Source: RH-AL1 sp965214415 (GTDB lineage: Bacteria > Pseudomonadota > Alphaproteobacteria > Rhizobiales > Beijerinckiaceae). From it: a stretch of DNA of 64,000 nt. Both the position numbers and the translations under genes were made by a program. The notes under the pieces are model-generated. The model was not told the DNA's origin. It saw only the letters and a program-made list of their open reading frames with translations, and searched no databases. The stretch lies in the NCBI GenBank assembly GCA_965214415.1, contig CBDCBQ010000003.1, positions 3,844,001 to 3,908,000 of the forward strand, written 5' to 3'. Each line of letters opens with the position of its first letter. The first letter of the stretch is position 1. This document shows, piece by piece, positions 53,196 through 61,383 of this stretch.

Positions 53196-53324
53196 ATGAT
53201 CATTGATCTTCTGATCGGGTCGCTAGCGATTGCAACAATCGCTGCGGCCGGCGTTCTAGAGCTACGTGTCGCTCGGCGGCTCGACCGCAAGGGATCAAGG
53301 AGGCACTGGCCGATTCTGTACTGA
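53196..53324 (+). CDS. 42-residue membrane protein
   Basis: From ATG 53196 the frame reads MIIDLLIGSLAIATIAAAGV, then LELRVARRLDRKGS. One transmembrane helix followed by a basic cytoplasmic tail is expected. It is one of several such tiny genes in this element. No family recognised. Confidence 0.45.
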   Translation: MIIDLLIGSLAIATIAAAGVLELRVARRLDRKGSRRHWPILY

Positions 53325-53452
53325 GACACGCGGGCCCCGACCGCATGCAGTCATCGAACCTCGCGCGAGTCGACTGAGAGCGCGGCAGCTGCGCGCTCGA
53401 GGTGGTGAGGCATGGCTACAAATAAAACGAACGCCATGCCCCATCAAGGCTC

Positions 53453-53608
53453 TGGCAGGCTGCTGAAGAGCCTTGCTGGACGATGCGCCAGGTTGACTGG
53501 CGTGGAGGACCGCCTGGGCGGGCGCTTGGCGTTAGCTTCGTCCGTCATGCGGCTGCGCTATGCGCGAGCAGCTTCGGCAGTCTCAGGAGATTGTAGGCGG
53601 CGGCAATG
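53453..53608 (-). mobile_element. Remnant of an IS5/IS1182-type element
   Basis: At 53453 the sequence CAGGCTGCTGAAGAGCCTTG closely matches the terminal repeat of the intact element at 54.7-56.0 kb (CAGGCTGTTGAAGAAGCCTTG). The minus strand ending at 53545 encodes NIAAAYNLLRLPKLLAHSAA, the C-terminus of such a transposase (compare FAAAAYNLIRLPKL in the intact copy). The rest is deleted. The insertion cut off a small gene starting at ATG 53412 (MATNKTNAMPHQGSG). Confidence 0.65.
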
Positions 53609-53776
53609 TTTCCGTTTAACTACCCGATGATTGCGTCTGCCTACGCGGAGGTCCGCGCGCGGACCGCGAAAGCAATTGGTCTTGGTCGGCGAGAGCGTGT
53701 CGCCGAAACAGGGAACGCGACGGCTGCACCCGTTCAACTCCAGGTCGAGACACAATCGCCGAGCAGGAGGCGATGA
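53606..53776 (+). pseudogene. C-terminal fragment of a MucR/Ros-family regulator
   Basis: The frame reads FPFNYPMIASAYAEVRARTA, then KAIGLGRRERVAE. This matches the end of MucR/Ros zinc-finger regulators (YPM-x-APxYAExRSxLAKxIGLGR). The zinc-finger part is missing because the IS remnant abuts directly. The residual ATG at 53606 may still be used, but no DNA-binding domain remains. Confidence 0.5.
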
Positions 53777-54066
53777 TTGCCCCCGAGCTGGAGCTTGCGG
53801 CGGCATAGCCGCACTCTCATCCATGTCGATCTTGGCAAGGGCTCACGCAGTTTTCACAAAGAGCGGTTTATCCTGCAAATCGTCTTGTCGCTTACGACGG
53901 GGTCGCTATTTCAGGATCATTGTCGCGCCGGACATCACAGTGTCTTTCTTCCTGTTTGACCTTAGGACGATAAGATGCCGCACCCGCATCGGCCGCCCCT
54001 TTTCATTTCATCAGCGTTCGTCACCGCACTCGAAAGTCTGCGCTTCATCGTTTAGGAAAGAGCCGC

Positions 54067-54321
54067 ATGAACAATCATCCAACTCAGACTGCATCAGCTG
54101 CGACGTTTTTGCAGTCCTGGAGTGACCTACACATCCGTCCTAAAGAATTCCCCCTTACGATCGAAGACGCGCAGAACCACGCGAACGCGTTTAGGAGCGC
54201 CGCGGCAAAAGAAGGTATCTCACAGGCGCAAATCGAAGAGGCTGTCCGTGGCGTGGATCTTGGCGATGTTATGTTTTCGAAAATGCGAGAGTCAGTCGAG
54301 CGCCAATTATCTTTCAGCTGA
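54067..54321 (+). CDS. Hypothetical small soluble protein
   Basis: An 84-residue protein starting MNNHPTQTASAATFLQSWSD, with a helical middle (IEDAQNHANAFRSAAAKEGI) and a VRGVDLGDVMFSKMRESVER end. It is preceded by GGAAAGAGCC, a fair ribosome-binding site. Composition is less GC-rich than core genes. No family recognised. It lies in the same direction as the next gene, 45 bases away. Confidence 0.5.
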   Translation: MNNHPTQTASAATFLQSWSDLHIRPKEFPLTIEDAQNHANAFRSAAAKEGISQAQIEEAVRGVDLGDVMFSKMRESVERQLSFS

Positions 54322-54366
54322 GTATGCAGAATTCCTGCATTGAGGACCTACAAACCCGGATAGGTA

Positions 54367-54702
54367 ATGTCAGACGATAAACCTTCGACCATGGAACAAC
54401 TGCGGAAGCTTATCGGCTCGGACGGCACGTCGAATGCCGCTGCGTCTGCCTCGCCAGCTCCCGCCGCCTCGCCCCTTGGCACAGATGATGAGGCAGGTGG
54501 AACAACACCGACTGTTGAGCGGATCGAAATGGCGCGAAAAGCGGAGGAACGGATCAAGAAAGCGACCGACCGCAAGACCCGATCCGACATTCGTCCAACT
54601 CTGTTTGCAAATGTATCGGCGCAGATGTTCAGCGCGTTACGAATAAATGCGCCCACAACCAGTGCGGGTGCAGTCATACCCTTGGCATTGTTCCGCACCT
54701 AG
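54367..54702 (+). CDS. Hypothetical protein whose stop codon is the IS target site
   Basis: A 111-residue protein with a disordered Ala/Ser-rich middle and a charged helix (ERIEMARKAEERIKKATDRK). Its TAG stop lies in the CTAG that was duplicated by the following insertion sequence, so the gene remains complete after insertion. No family recognised. Confidence 0.5.
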   Translation: MSDDKPSTMEQLRKLIGSDGTSNAAASASPAPAASPLGTDDEAGGTTPTVERIEMARKAEERIKKATDRKTRSDIRPTLFANVSAQMFSALRINAPTTSAGAVIPLALFRT

Positions 54703-55989
54703 CAGTTTGTTGAAGAAGTCGCTCGTCTCCCGTCGCCCAGCGTGATTCAATCCTCTCTGTCGAGGGAGGCTGATTTGCGCGGATCGGATGAGCGAATGGG
54801 GTCTCTTTTCAGCTACGTGGATCTCGAAGAGCGAGTGCGGAAGGATCATCCGCTGCGCGCGATCCGACTGCTGGTGAACGAGACGCTGGCGTCGATGGAG
54901 CGGGACTTCGCGGTGCTCTATGCGGGCATCGGCCGGCCATCAATCGCGCCGGAGAAGCTGCTGCGAGCGATGCTTCTGCAGGCGTTCTACTCGATTCGCT
55001 CCGAGCGTCTGCTGATGGAGCGGCTCGAGTTCGACTTGCTGTTTCGCTGGTTCGTCGGGATCGGCGTCGACGAGCCGGCCTGGGATCATTCCACCTTCTC
55101 GAAGAACCGTGACCGATTGCTGGAGGGCGCCGTCGCCGCGCGGTTCCTGGCGACGCTGATGGCGCAGCCGCGCGTGAAGCGCCTTCTCTCGACCGACCAT
55201 TTCAGTGTCGATGGGACGCTCGTCCAGGCCTGGGCTTCGATGAAGAGCTTCAAGCCGGTCGATGGGCCGGATGATCCGCCGCCGCCGTCCGGCGGACGCA
55301 ATATCGAGACGAACTTTCGCGGCGAGACGCGCTCCAATGCGACGCATGCGAGCACGACCGACCCCGACGCCAAGCTCTATCGCAAGGGGCCGGGCATGGA
55401 GGCCAAGCTCGCCTTCCTCGGCCATGCGTTGATGGAGAACCGCAACGGCCTTCTCGTCGATGCCTGCCTGACGCCGGCGGGCGGCCATGCCGAGCGCGTC
55501 GCCGCCCTGGCGATGATCGAGCGGCATGCCGACCGGCCCGACGCGATCACACTCGGCGCCGACAAGGGCTATGACGCCGCCGATTTCGTGAACGAGCTGC
55601 GCAGCATTAACGTGCGGGCGCACATCGCGCGCAACACCACGCGCCGCTCGGCGATCGACGGCCGCACGACGCGGCATGCCGGCTATCTGGCGAGCCAGCG
55701 CATCCGCAAGCGCATCGAGGAAGCCTTCGGCTGGATGAAGAGCGTCGGCGGCATGAGGCGACCGATGCAGCGCGGCACCGACAAGGTCGGATGGGCCTTC
55801 ACCTTCGCGGCCGCCGCCTACAACCTGATCCGACTGCCCAAACTCATAGGAACGAGCGCCTGACCGGCCAATCCAGAGTCCGCAGGCGCCTTAAACCAAA
55901 AAACGACGAACCGAACGCGCCAAAATTAGGCTCTCAAAATCAAAAGCCGGAACGCGAGTCATCGAAATCAAGGCTTCTTCAACAGCCTG
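54703..55989 (+). mobile_element. Insertion sequence, IS5/IS1182 type, with CTAG target duplication
   Basis: The 1287-base element begins CAGTTTGTTGAAGAAGTCG, and its other end, read on the minus strand, is CAGGCTGTTGAAGAAGCCTTG, giving inverted repeats. It is flanked on both sides by CTAG (54699-54702 and 55990-55993), a 4-base target duplication. It holds one transposase gene and appears recent and complete. Confidence 0.88.
54742..55863 (+). CDS. DDE transposase (IS5/IS1182 type)
   Basis: A 373-residue transposase. The N-terminal DUF772-like domain reads YVDLEERVRKDHPLRAIRLL, APEKLLRAMLLQAFYSIRSE and WDHSTFSKNRDRLL. The catalytic core has Asp in FSVDGTLVQAWAS, Asp in TLGADKGYDAADF and Glu in RIEEAFGWMKSVGGM. 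The start is GTG 54742 or ATG 54796. The open frame is intact, so the element may be active. Confidence 0.92.
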   Translation: MIQSSLSREADLRGSDERMGSLFSYVDLEERVRKDHPLRAIRLLVNETLASMERDFAVLYAGIGRPSIAPEKLLRAMLLQAFYSIRSERLLMERLEFDLLFRWFVGIGVDEPAWDHSTFSKNRDRLLEGAVAARFLATLMAQPRVKRLLSTDHFSVDGTLVQAWASMKSFKPVDGPDDPPPPSGGRNIETNFRGETRSNATHASTTDPDAKLYRKGPGMEAKLAFLGHALMENRNGLLVDACLTPAGGHAERVAALAMIERHADRPDAITLGADKGYDAADFVNELRSINVRAHIARNTTRRSAIDGRTTRHAGYLASQRIRKRIEEAFGWMKSVGGMRRPMQRGTDKVGWAFTFAAAAYNLIRLPKLIGTSA

Positions 55990-56217
55990 CTAGAGTTGGC
56001 GTTTGCGCCACTTTGACTCCCCAGTAGGTAGCTGCAGCTGGCCATCAAGCGTAACCGAGCCTGTCGCCAACGTAAGGTCGTCCACGCCGTGCCCGGTGAG
56101 GGTTGCCCAGGGGCGAGGTGGGACCCGCTACTTCAGCGCAATAGGTCCTGATGTCGCGGGAGCCATCTCGAGTCCATGCGCTTACCTAAGCAAGGACAAT
56201 CCAACACAGGCGGGAGC

Positions 56218-56370
56218 ATGACCTCGAGCATCAAGAAAACTACGGACGACGCGCGTCAAGGCGAAAACAGTGGGCGTATGCCCATCGTTCTTGGTATATC
56301 TGTACTATTTATCGTTATGGCCTTTGCGGCCGTATACGCCTATACGACAATATTCTATGCCCATCAATAA
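56218..56370 (+). CDS. 50-residue single-span membrane protein
   Basis: From ATG 56218, preceded by GGGAG, the frame has a polar head (MTSSIKKTTDDARQGENSGR) and one transmembrane helix (IVLGISVLFIVMAFAAVYAY). It lies just after the IS on the element and may once have followed the gene before the insertion. Function unknown. Confidence 0.5.
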   Translation: MTSSIKKTTDDARQGENSGRMPIVLGISVLFIVMAFAAVYAYTTIFYAHQ

Positions 56371-56398
56371 CGGACAATCAGCCTTACAGAGTATAACC

Positions 56399-56662
56399 AT
56401 GAACCCGGATTACATATAGGCGTACTTGCATTTGTGACCATCGGTGCCGTTCTGGTATTGGCAGTCGGCCATTTTGGATCGATGATGCGCGACCCCCCGC
56501 CATAGGAAAGCAGCAGCAAATAATCTCAGCGGTGGCCGGTCTGCATCAACGCAAGCTGGCATAGACGCACCCGGTGATACGACCTTAAAAGAACGTCTCG
56601 ATGCTTCTGCTGCCTCTCAACATCCAGATGATCCGGCGCTGAAGCCACTCTCGGCGCGTTGA
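56399..56662 (+). pseudogene. Small membrane protein with a charged tail, two frame breaks
   Basis: ATG 56399 begins MNP. A shift then gives LHIGVLAFVTIGAVLVLAVG and HFGSMMRDP. A six-C run at 56502 then stops this frame, and with one C fewer it continues HRKAAANNLSGGRSASTQAG, then DTTLKERLDASAASQHPDDP to TGA 56662. The intact form would be a membrane-anchored protein of ~85 residues. The poly-C tract invites slippage. Confidence 0.4.
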
Positions 56663-56986
56663 AAGCATACGAAAACGATCGGAGGAAAGGTTGCTATAGC
56701 GCTCCGAGGATGGCACTCCGTTTAAGATGTGGCAAGTTCGCGCGTGTTTACAGCATTATTCGCAACTTTCTTCGCTCCTGCCGTAAGCGAACCATGGCGG
56801 TTTGCATATTAGGAGCGATTGAGTTGGAGGTTTCAGCCGGCCAGAGCATCTAGCACACAAACAGTCTCCGGTCGTACCGTGAACGTCTCGATTTTTATGC
56901 TGCAGCACGCTAAGATGACGCAGCAGGCGGGCGGGACCTTTACGGCTTAAATCGCTTTCAAGTGCTCAGCCATCCAGGAGAGCCCC
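56663..56986. other. Gene-poor stretch of the element
   Basis: These ~320 bases contain only short frames of unconvincing composition (for example 56659-56853). I see no promoter or repeat that I can support. Confidence 0.4.
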
Positions 56987-57196
56987 TTGACCCGTGAACT
57001 TTCGCTTAAGTCGAAAATAGAAAACGCGATCGTTTTTGCCTTCAGACAGGGAACAGTGCGGGTGTCGGATGGATCTTCACGGCCCCCGCTCTCCGCTGTG
57101 GATTGCAAACACATCGCGGATGTTGCGCACGATTCAGTGAAGCACGCCAATCTAGGAGCCCATAGCGTCAGAACCATACATGGTGGGAAGCGCTGA
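56987..57196 (+). CDS. Hypothetical small protein
   Basis: From a TTG at 56987, preceded by GAGAGCCCC, the frame gives 69 residues: MTRELSLKSKIENAIVFAFR, then LSAVDCKHIADVAHDSVKHA. It is mixed-charge and helical, and plausible as a small regulatory protein, but no family is recognised. After it, 57197-57441 shows nothing clear. Confidence 0.38.
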   Translation: MTRELSLKSKIENAIVFAFRQGTVRVSDGSSRPPLSAVDCKHIADVAHDSVKHANLGAHSVRTIHGGKR

Positions 57197-57441
57197 CCTT
57201 ATACGGCTGTTTAGATCTTTCCGCACCTATAAGTAAAGTAGCGCCAAGGCGCTCTACTCACGGTGGTCGGCTGGTTGGTGAAGGACCCGCTAGTCTAGAG
57301 GCAGGGCGGCAGGTAAAGCAGGAAGCACCACAAGCGTAGCGGACGGGGGGCAAGTGCCAGGGCTGAACGTAACTCTCTGCGTGCAAGGTGCTAGCTGACG
57401 TAACTACAACCACCACGTTTGGCAATCCAAAGGAAATCGGT

Positions 57442-57684
57442 ATGCTCGAAGAAAGCAAAAAAACAATGGCGAACGCGCCAGCACATGAACGCGTCATCGC
57501 CGAGTTGATTGCTTTTCGATATATTGCTTGTGAACTCGAAGAAAATCTTATTTCATCGGGCGAAGCGGCTAAAATTGCGCGAGCCCACAGAGACGAAGCC
57601 GACGAAACATGGCTCCGCGCGGTCCATGGCATCCTGACGGCGCTGCGGTACGCTGACTCGCAGGGCTATCGGCTTTTGGGATGA
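57442..57684 (+). CDS. Hypothetical small helical protein
   Basis: An 80-residue protein: MLEESKKTMANAPAHERVIA, IAFRYIACELEENLISSGEA, then HRDEADETWLRAVHGILTAL. AGGAAA lies 6 bases before ATG 57442. Charge pattern and AT-richer composition suggest a real accessory gene. No family recognised. Confidence 0.5.
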   Translation: MLEESKKTMANAPAHERVIAELIAFRYIACELEENLISSGEAAKIARAHRDEADETWLRAVHGILTALRYADSQGYRLLG

Positions 57685-57958
57685 TTTAAGGGTTGATATT
57701 TGCCTTCGCCTCGCGGCAAGAAAAACGTAGAGTTCGTCGGCGCTGAAGTCACGATAACGCTGACAACTAGCTGCCCGCTGTTAATCACGCGCAAGCTTGA
57801 CCACCGAAGATCCGCTCCGGCTCTGGCCAAATTTCCCCGGCAAAGATAACTGCTTGCTTCTCAGCGGCGGCATTGTCTGCAAGCTCGTCTCCCTCGTTAT
57901 CGAAAGCGTCCGGTGAAGGCCGCCTTGCGCGTCCTGGATAATGCGAGAACGGGATTGC

Positions 57959-59554
57959 TCAGGCAGCGCGAGCGGTGGCTACGGCGGGCGACCAGTTCCA
58001 CGGAAGCAGCTCGTGGATGCGCTTGGCGGGATGGTCCGGCAGTCGCCTGAGGACGTCGGCGAGCCAGGCGCGGGGATCGACGTCGTTGAGCTTGCAGGTC
58101 TCGATCAGGGTGTAGATCGCGGCCGCACGCCGGCCGCCCGCATCGGAGCCGGCGAAGGTCCAGTTCTTGCGGCCCATGGCGACGCAGCGCATGGCGCGCT
58201 CGGCGGCATTGTTCGACAGGCAGATGCGGCCGTCGTCGAGGAAGCGGGTGAAGGCCGGTATCCGCTTCAGCCCGTAGTCCATCGCCTTGGCGGTCTCGGA
58301 CTTCGACGACAGGGTGCGACGCTGCCCGTTCAGCCAGGCGACGAGACCCTCGACCAGCGGCTTGATCGTTTGGTCTCGCACGGCTTGTCGCTTGGAAGGC
58401 GTCGCACCGTTGATGGTGCGTTCGATCGCGAAGATGGCATCGATGCGCATCACGGCCTCGACGGCGATCGGTGCCTTCTTGAGAGCGGCGATCTCGTAGA
58501 ACTTGCGGCGCCAGTGCGCCCAGCATCCCGCCTCGAGAATCGTCCCCGGCACGCGCCCCGGCTCGTACAACTTGTTGAAGCCGGCATAGGCGTCGGCCTG
58601 CATGATGCCGGACCAAGTGCGCAGGAATGCCTCGGGATGCGCGCCGCCACGATCGGGCGAGTAGAGGTAGGAGGCGGCCGGCGGATCGGCGCCGCCGTAG
58701 GGGCGATCGTCGCGGACCGCGGTCCATAGCCGACCGGTCTTCGTCTTGCCTTTGGCCAGGACCGGCACCGGCGTGTCGTCGACATGGAGGCGCTGGGCTG
58801 ACAGAACGTGGGCCTCGATGATCTCGACCATCGGCTTCAGGGCAACGCTGACGGCGCCCATCCAGTCCGCCATCGTCGAGACGTCGATCTCGACACCCTC
58901 ACGGGCGAAGGCCCGGCTTTGCCGATGCAGCGGCAGATGCAGGCAGAACTTGCCACAGGCGATCTCGGCCAGCAGCACCGGCCCGGCGCGCCCCCGCGCG
59001 ATCGGGTGCGAGGGCGCGGGCGGCTGCGTGATCGCCTCGCAGGATCGGCAGGAGAACTTCTCCCGAACATGTTGGATGACGAACCAGCTCGCCGGGACAC
59101 GTTCGAGCGACTCGGTGATGTCTTCGCCCAGCTTGTGCAGGCGACCGGCGCAGCAGGGGCAAGCCGAGGGGCTGGGGTAGACCTGCCGGACACGCGACAG
59201 ATGCTCGGGCAAGGGACGCCGCGCCGGCTTGCGACGCGTGAAGGCATCGATCGACGTGGCGGGCGTCGCCATCTCATCGTTAGCCCGCATCGCCGCGAGC
59301 GTCTCCTCGACGTCCTCGAGCGCCAGCTCGAACTGGCCGATCCTGGTGCCGGCCTCTGAGGACTGGCCGAACGCCTCGCGGCGCGCCTTCGCCAGCTGAA
59401 AGCGCAACCGCTCCAGTTCGAGGTCGAGCACGATGCGGTCTGTATGGGCCCTGGCGACGGCGAGCTCGGCCGCTAGCCGCGCCCGGCGTTCCACGAGGAT
59501 CATCGCGTGCGCGGCGGCGAGGTCTTTCGGCAGCGACTCAGAGGGCGTGCTCAC
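57959..59554 (-). CDS. tnpC: IS66 transposase TnpC
   Basis: A 531-residue transposase. A coiled-coil start (RLAAELAVARAHTDRIVLDL) is followed by a zinc-finger region (CPCCAGRL, FSCRSCEAI) and the DDE core: HVDDTPVPVLAKGKTKTGRL, MQADAYAGFNKLYEPG, EAGCWAHWRRKFYEI and NNAAERAMRCVAMGRKNW near the end. All IS66 signatures are present and the frame is intact. Confidence 0.93.
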   Translation of the reverse strand: MSTPSESLPKDLAAAHAMILVERRARLAAELAVARAHTDRIVLDLELERLRFQLAKARREAFGQSSEAGTRIGQFELALEDVEETLAAMRANDEMATPATSIDAFTRRKPARRPLPEHLSRVRQVYPSPSACPCCAGRLHKLGEDITESLERVPASWFVIQHVREKFSCRSCEAITQPPAPSHPIARGRAGPVLLAEIACGKFCLHLPLHRQSRAFAREGVEIDVSTMADWMGAVSVALKPMVEIIEAHVLSAQRLHVDDTPVPVLAKGKTKTGRLWTAVRDDRPYGGADPPAASYLYSPDRGGAHPEAFLRTWSGIMQADAYAGFNKLYEPGRVPGTILEAGCWAHWRRKFYEIAALKKAPIAVEAVMRIDAIFAIERTINGATPSKRQAVRDQTIKPLVEGLVAWLNGQRRTLSSKSETAKAMDYGLKRIPAFTRFLDDGRICLSNNAAERAMRCVAMGRKNWTFAGSDAGGRRAAAIYTLIETCKLNDVDPRAWLADVLRRLPDHPAKRIHELLPWNWSPAVATARAA

Positions 59555-59616
59555 CCAGCAAGAGAATCACGGATGCGGTTTGCCCGGGAGCCGATGACGG
59601 CGCTGTGCACAGCTTG

Positions 59617-59964
59617 CTATCCCGCGGCGCGTGGCCGCCACGTCCGCTGGGGCGCCCGCCAGTCGATCCCGTCCAGCAGGTAGCCGAGCTGCGCCGAGGA
59701 GATCGTTACCGTGCCGTTGGCCACCGAAGGCCACAGGAAGCGGCCGCGCTCCAGCCGTTTGGAGAACAGGCACATCCCCTGGCCGTCGTGCCAGATGACC
59801 TTGATCAGGTCGCCGCGACGGCCGCGGAAGACGAACAGATGGCCATCGTGCGGGTCGCGCTTCAGCGTCTCCTGGACCAGCAGGGACAGGCCATCGAAGC
59901 CCTTGCGCATATCGGTGTGGCCGGTCGCCAGCCAGACGCGCACGCCGCTCGGGAACGCGATCAT
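59617..59964 (-). CDS. tnpB: IS66 accessory protein TnpB
   Basis: A 115-residue protein: MIAFPSGVRVWLATGHTDMR, KGFDGLSLLVQETLKRDPHD, GHLFVFRGRRGDLIKVIWHD and GQGMCLFSKRLERGRFLWPS. This is the classic IS66 Orf2. Its start overlaps the tnpA stop by four bases (ATGA type), and tnpC follows after 62 bases. Confidence 0.93.
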   Translation of the reverse strand: MIAFPSGVRVWLATGHTDMRKGFDGLSLLVQETLKRDPHDGHLFVFRGRRGDLIKVIWHDGQGMCLFSKRLERGRFLWPSVANGTVTISSAQLGYLLDGIDWRAPQRTWRPRAAG

Positions 59965-60341
59965 CGGCTGCTCAGGACGTCGAGCACGCGGGCGAGCGCC
60001 TTGGCATCGACACCCGCATCGACCCGCACCCGGCGACCGCCGCCGAGATCGATCTCGATCAGCCCTCGCTCCTTCGCCGGGCCACGCGTCCGACGCGGCT
60101 TCGTGGGGATCGACGGCGCAACGCTCGGCTCGGCGATCATCACCGGGACCATCGTCGTGGAAGCCGCAGGCAGCCGCGCCTGCCGACGCCAGGCGAACAG
60201 GACGCTCGGCGCGACATCGTTGCGGCGCGCGACCTCCGCTACCTTCGCGCCCGGCTCGAGGCTCTCCGTCAGGATCCGCATCTTCTCGTCGCGCGACCAC
60301 CGCCGCCGCCGCTCGACACCACCAAGCACCTCGACCCGCAT
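59961..60341 (-). CDS. tnpA: IS66 accessory protein TnpA
   Basis: A 126-residue protein with a helix-turn-helix (RRRWSRDEKMRILTESLEPG, KVAEVARRNDVAPSVLFAWR) and a C-terminal VRVDAGVDAKALARVLDVL. This is the usual IS66 Orf1. It overlaps tnpB, so the three genes are one transcription unit. Confidence 0.92.
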   Translation of the reverse strand: MRVEVLGGVERRRRWSRDEKMRILTESLEPGAKVAEVARRNDVAPSVLFAWRRQARLPAASTTMVPVMIAEPSVAPSIPTKPRRTRGPAKERGLIEIDLGGGRRVRVDAGVDAKALARVLDVLSSR

Positions 60342-60481
60342 CAGAACCGACCTTAAAGCTATCCTTGAGGTCGGATGCAGAGCCCTCCGCTATCGATGCC
60401 GCAAGGCGGCCGTCACCCTACGTTTCCCAACAACTCGCACGGGCGCTTGCCGCCGACGGCAAACTCGACGTCGATCTAGAA

Positions 60482-60653
60482 GCGCCCCGCCGATGTCGTC
60501 GGTAACGCCGTACACGTCATGCGAATCGCCACTGGCAGACTGAGGATGGCGCGCCGATCGACGACGGTAAGGACCCCGGCCGCGAAGGCGCTGGGCGCCA
60601 AGGGCGGGGGCCGCCCGCACCAAGTCTATAGTAACCGGCTCCGCAGTAAGTAA
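60482..60653 (+). pseudogene. Decayed small gene with two compensating frame breaks
   Basis: One frame reads DVVGNAVHVMRIATG. The next frame reads TEDGAPIDDGKDP. The first frame then resumes with AAKALGAKGGGRPH before TAA 60653. Joined, they match the plan of a common small alphaproteobacterial protein (IATGE, DDGKDPAAxALGxKGG). Two single-base indels about 50 bases apart are needed. It lies directly beside the IS66 end. Confidence 0.45.
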
Positions 60654-61033
60654 GACGTGAACTGGCGGGAGCCGCGACTTGCTTCTAAGTATCCGCAAGG
60701 CGTTGGACGCGACAGGTTGGTGCGGGACTACCTTGAGCAAGCGGGCTTCGAGGCTGTGCGGGCAATTTCACCGGTCGCCAAATCGATCCTCTCGCGATGG
60801 TGATAGGACGTGTACCCGGCGCGCACCCTTCGGCTAATCCGCACGCTTATATCCTCCTGTACCGAGGGACGAAGGGCAACCCTTGGAGTGCCTTAGATTG
60901 CCCCAGCGCGTTGCCTTCTAACGACCAGGAGGATCAAAACCCTACGTGTTCAACTTCGAACATCAAATAGCAAAGGCTGCGCCCGACAGGCTGCCACACT
61001 CCAAAGCAAGCCCGAGCTGCAACAATGACTAAG
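60654..61033. other. Gene-poor stretch of the element
   Basis: One short plus-strand frame reads KYPQGVGRDRLVRDYLEQAG then FEAVRAISPVAKSIL and may be a gene remnant (about 60660-60800). Otherwise I see nothing that can be supported. Confidence 0.35.
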
Positions 61034-61186
61034 CTAGTCATACCGCACGTCGGTGAACCTGCTGTCGGCAGACGGTCGACCCACTACACGCACCATCCTT
61101 GAACTGTCTTCTCTGTAAAAAAGCATCGATCCGACCATCGCCAGCATGACGGCAAATGGAAGTAAGTGCTCTGCATATTGGATCAT
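61034..61186 (-). CDS. 50-residue single-span membrane protein
   Basis: From ATG 61186, behind GGAGCGCG, the frame starts MIQYAEHLLPFAVMLAMVGS then MLFYREDSSRMVRVV and a polar tail. One helix followed by a charged tail is expected. Another member of the tiny membrane proteins of this element. Function unknown. Confidence 0.45.
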   Translation of the reverse strand: MIQYAEHLLPFAVMLAMVGSMLFYREDSSRMVRVVGRPSADSRFTDVRYD

Positions 61187-61383
61187 GTTGCGCGCTCCAG
61201 ACCGCTGTTGTTTGTCAAGATGGCGCTGTCCGCCCTCCAGCGTAAGCGGATGCGACAGTATGATCGTTACCCGGCAAGGCGGCACGCGAGCATCTCTCAA
61301 GGCAGGAGCATGTCCTTTGAGGCATACCCATATGGACCTCGTGTTTTGAGAATATGCTCTGTCCGCTAGGGTTGCCATCGCCT

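Larger units (their letters stand above)
57908..60421 (-). mobile_element. IS66-family insertion sequence
   Basis: About 2.5 kb. The left end GTCCGGTGAAGGCCGCCTTG (57908) and the reverse complement of the right end GTAGGGTGACGGCCGCCTTG (to 60421) form inverted repeats starting GT, as in IS66. It carries the three genes tnpA, tnpB and tnpC in the standard order on the minus strand. The expected 8-base target duplication is not visible (TCGAAAGC versus GTTTCCCA), so a flank may have changed. Confidence 0.85.
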
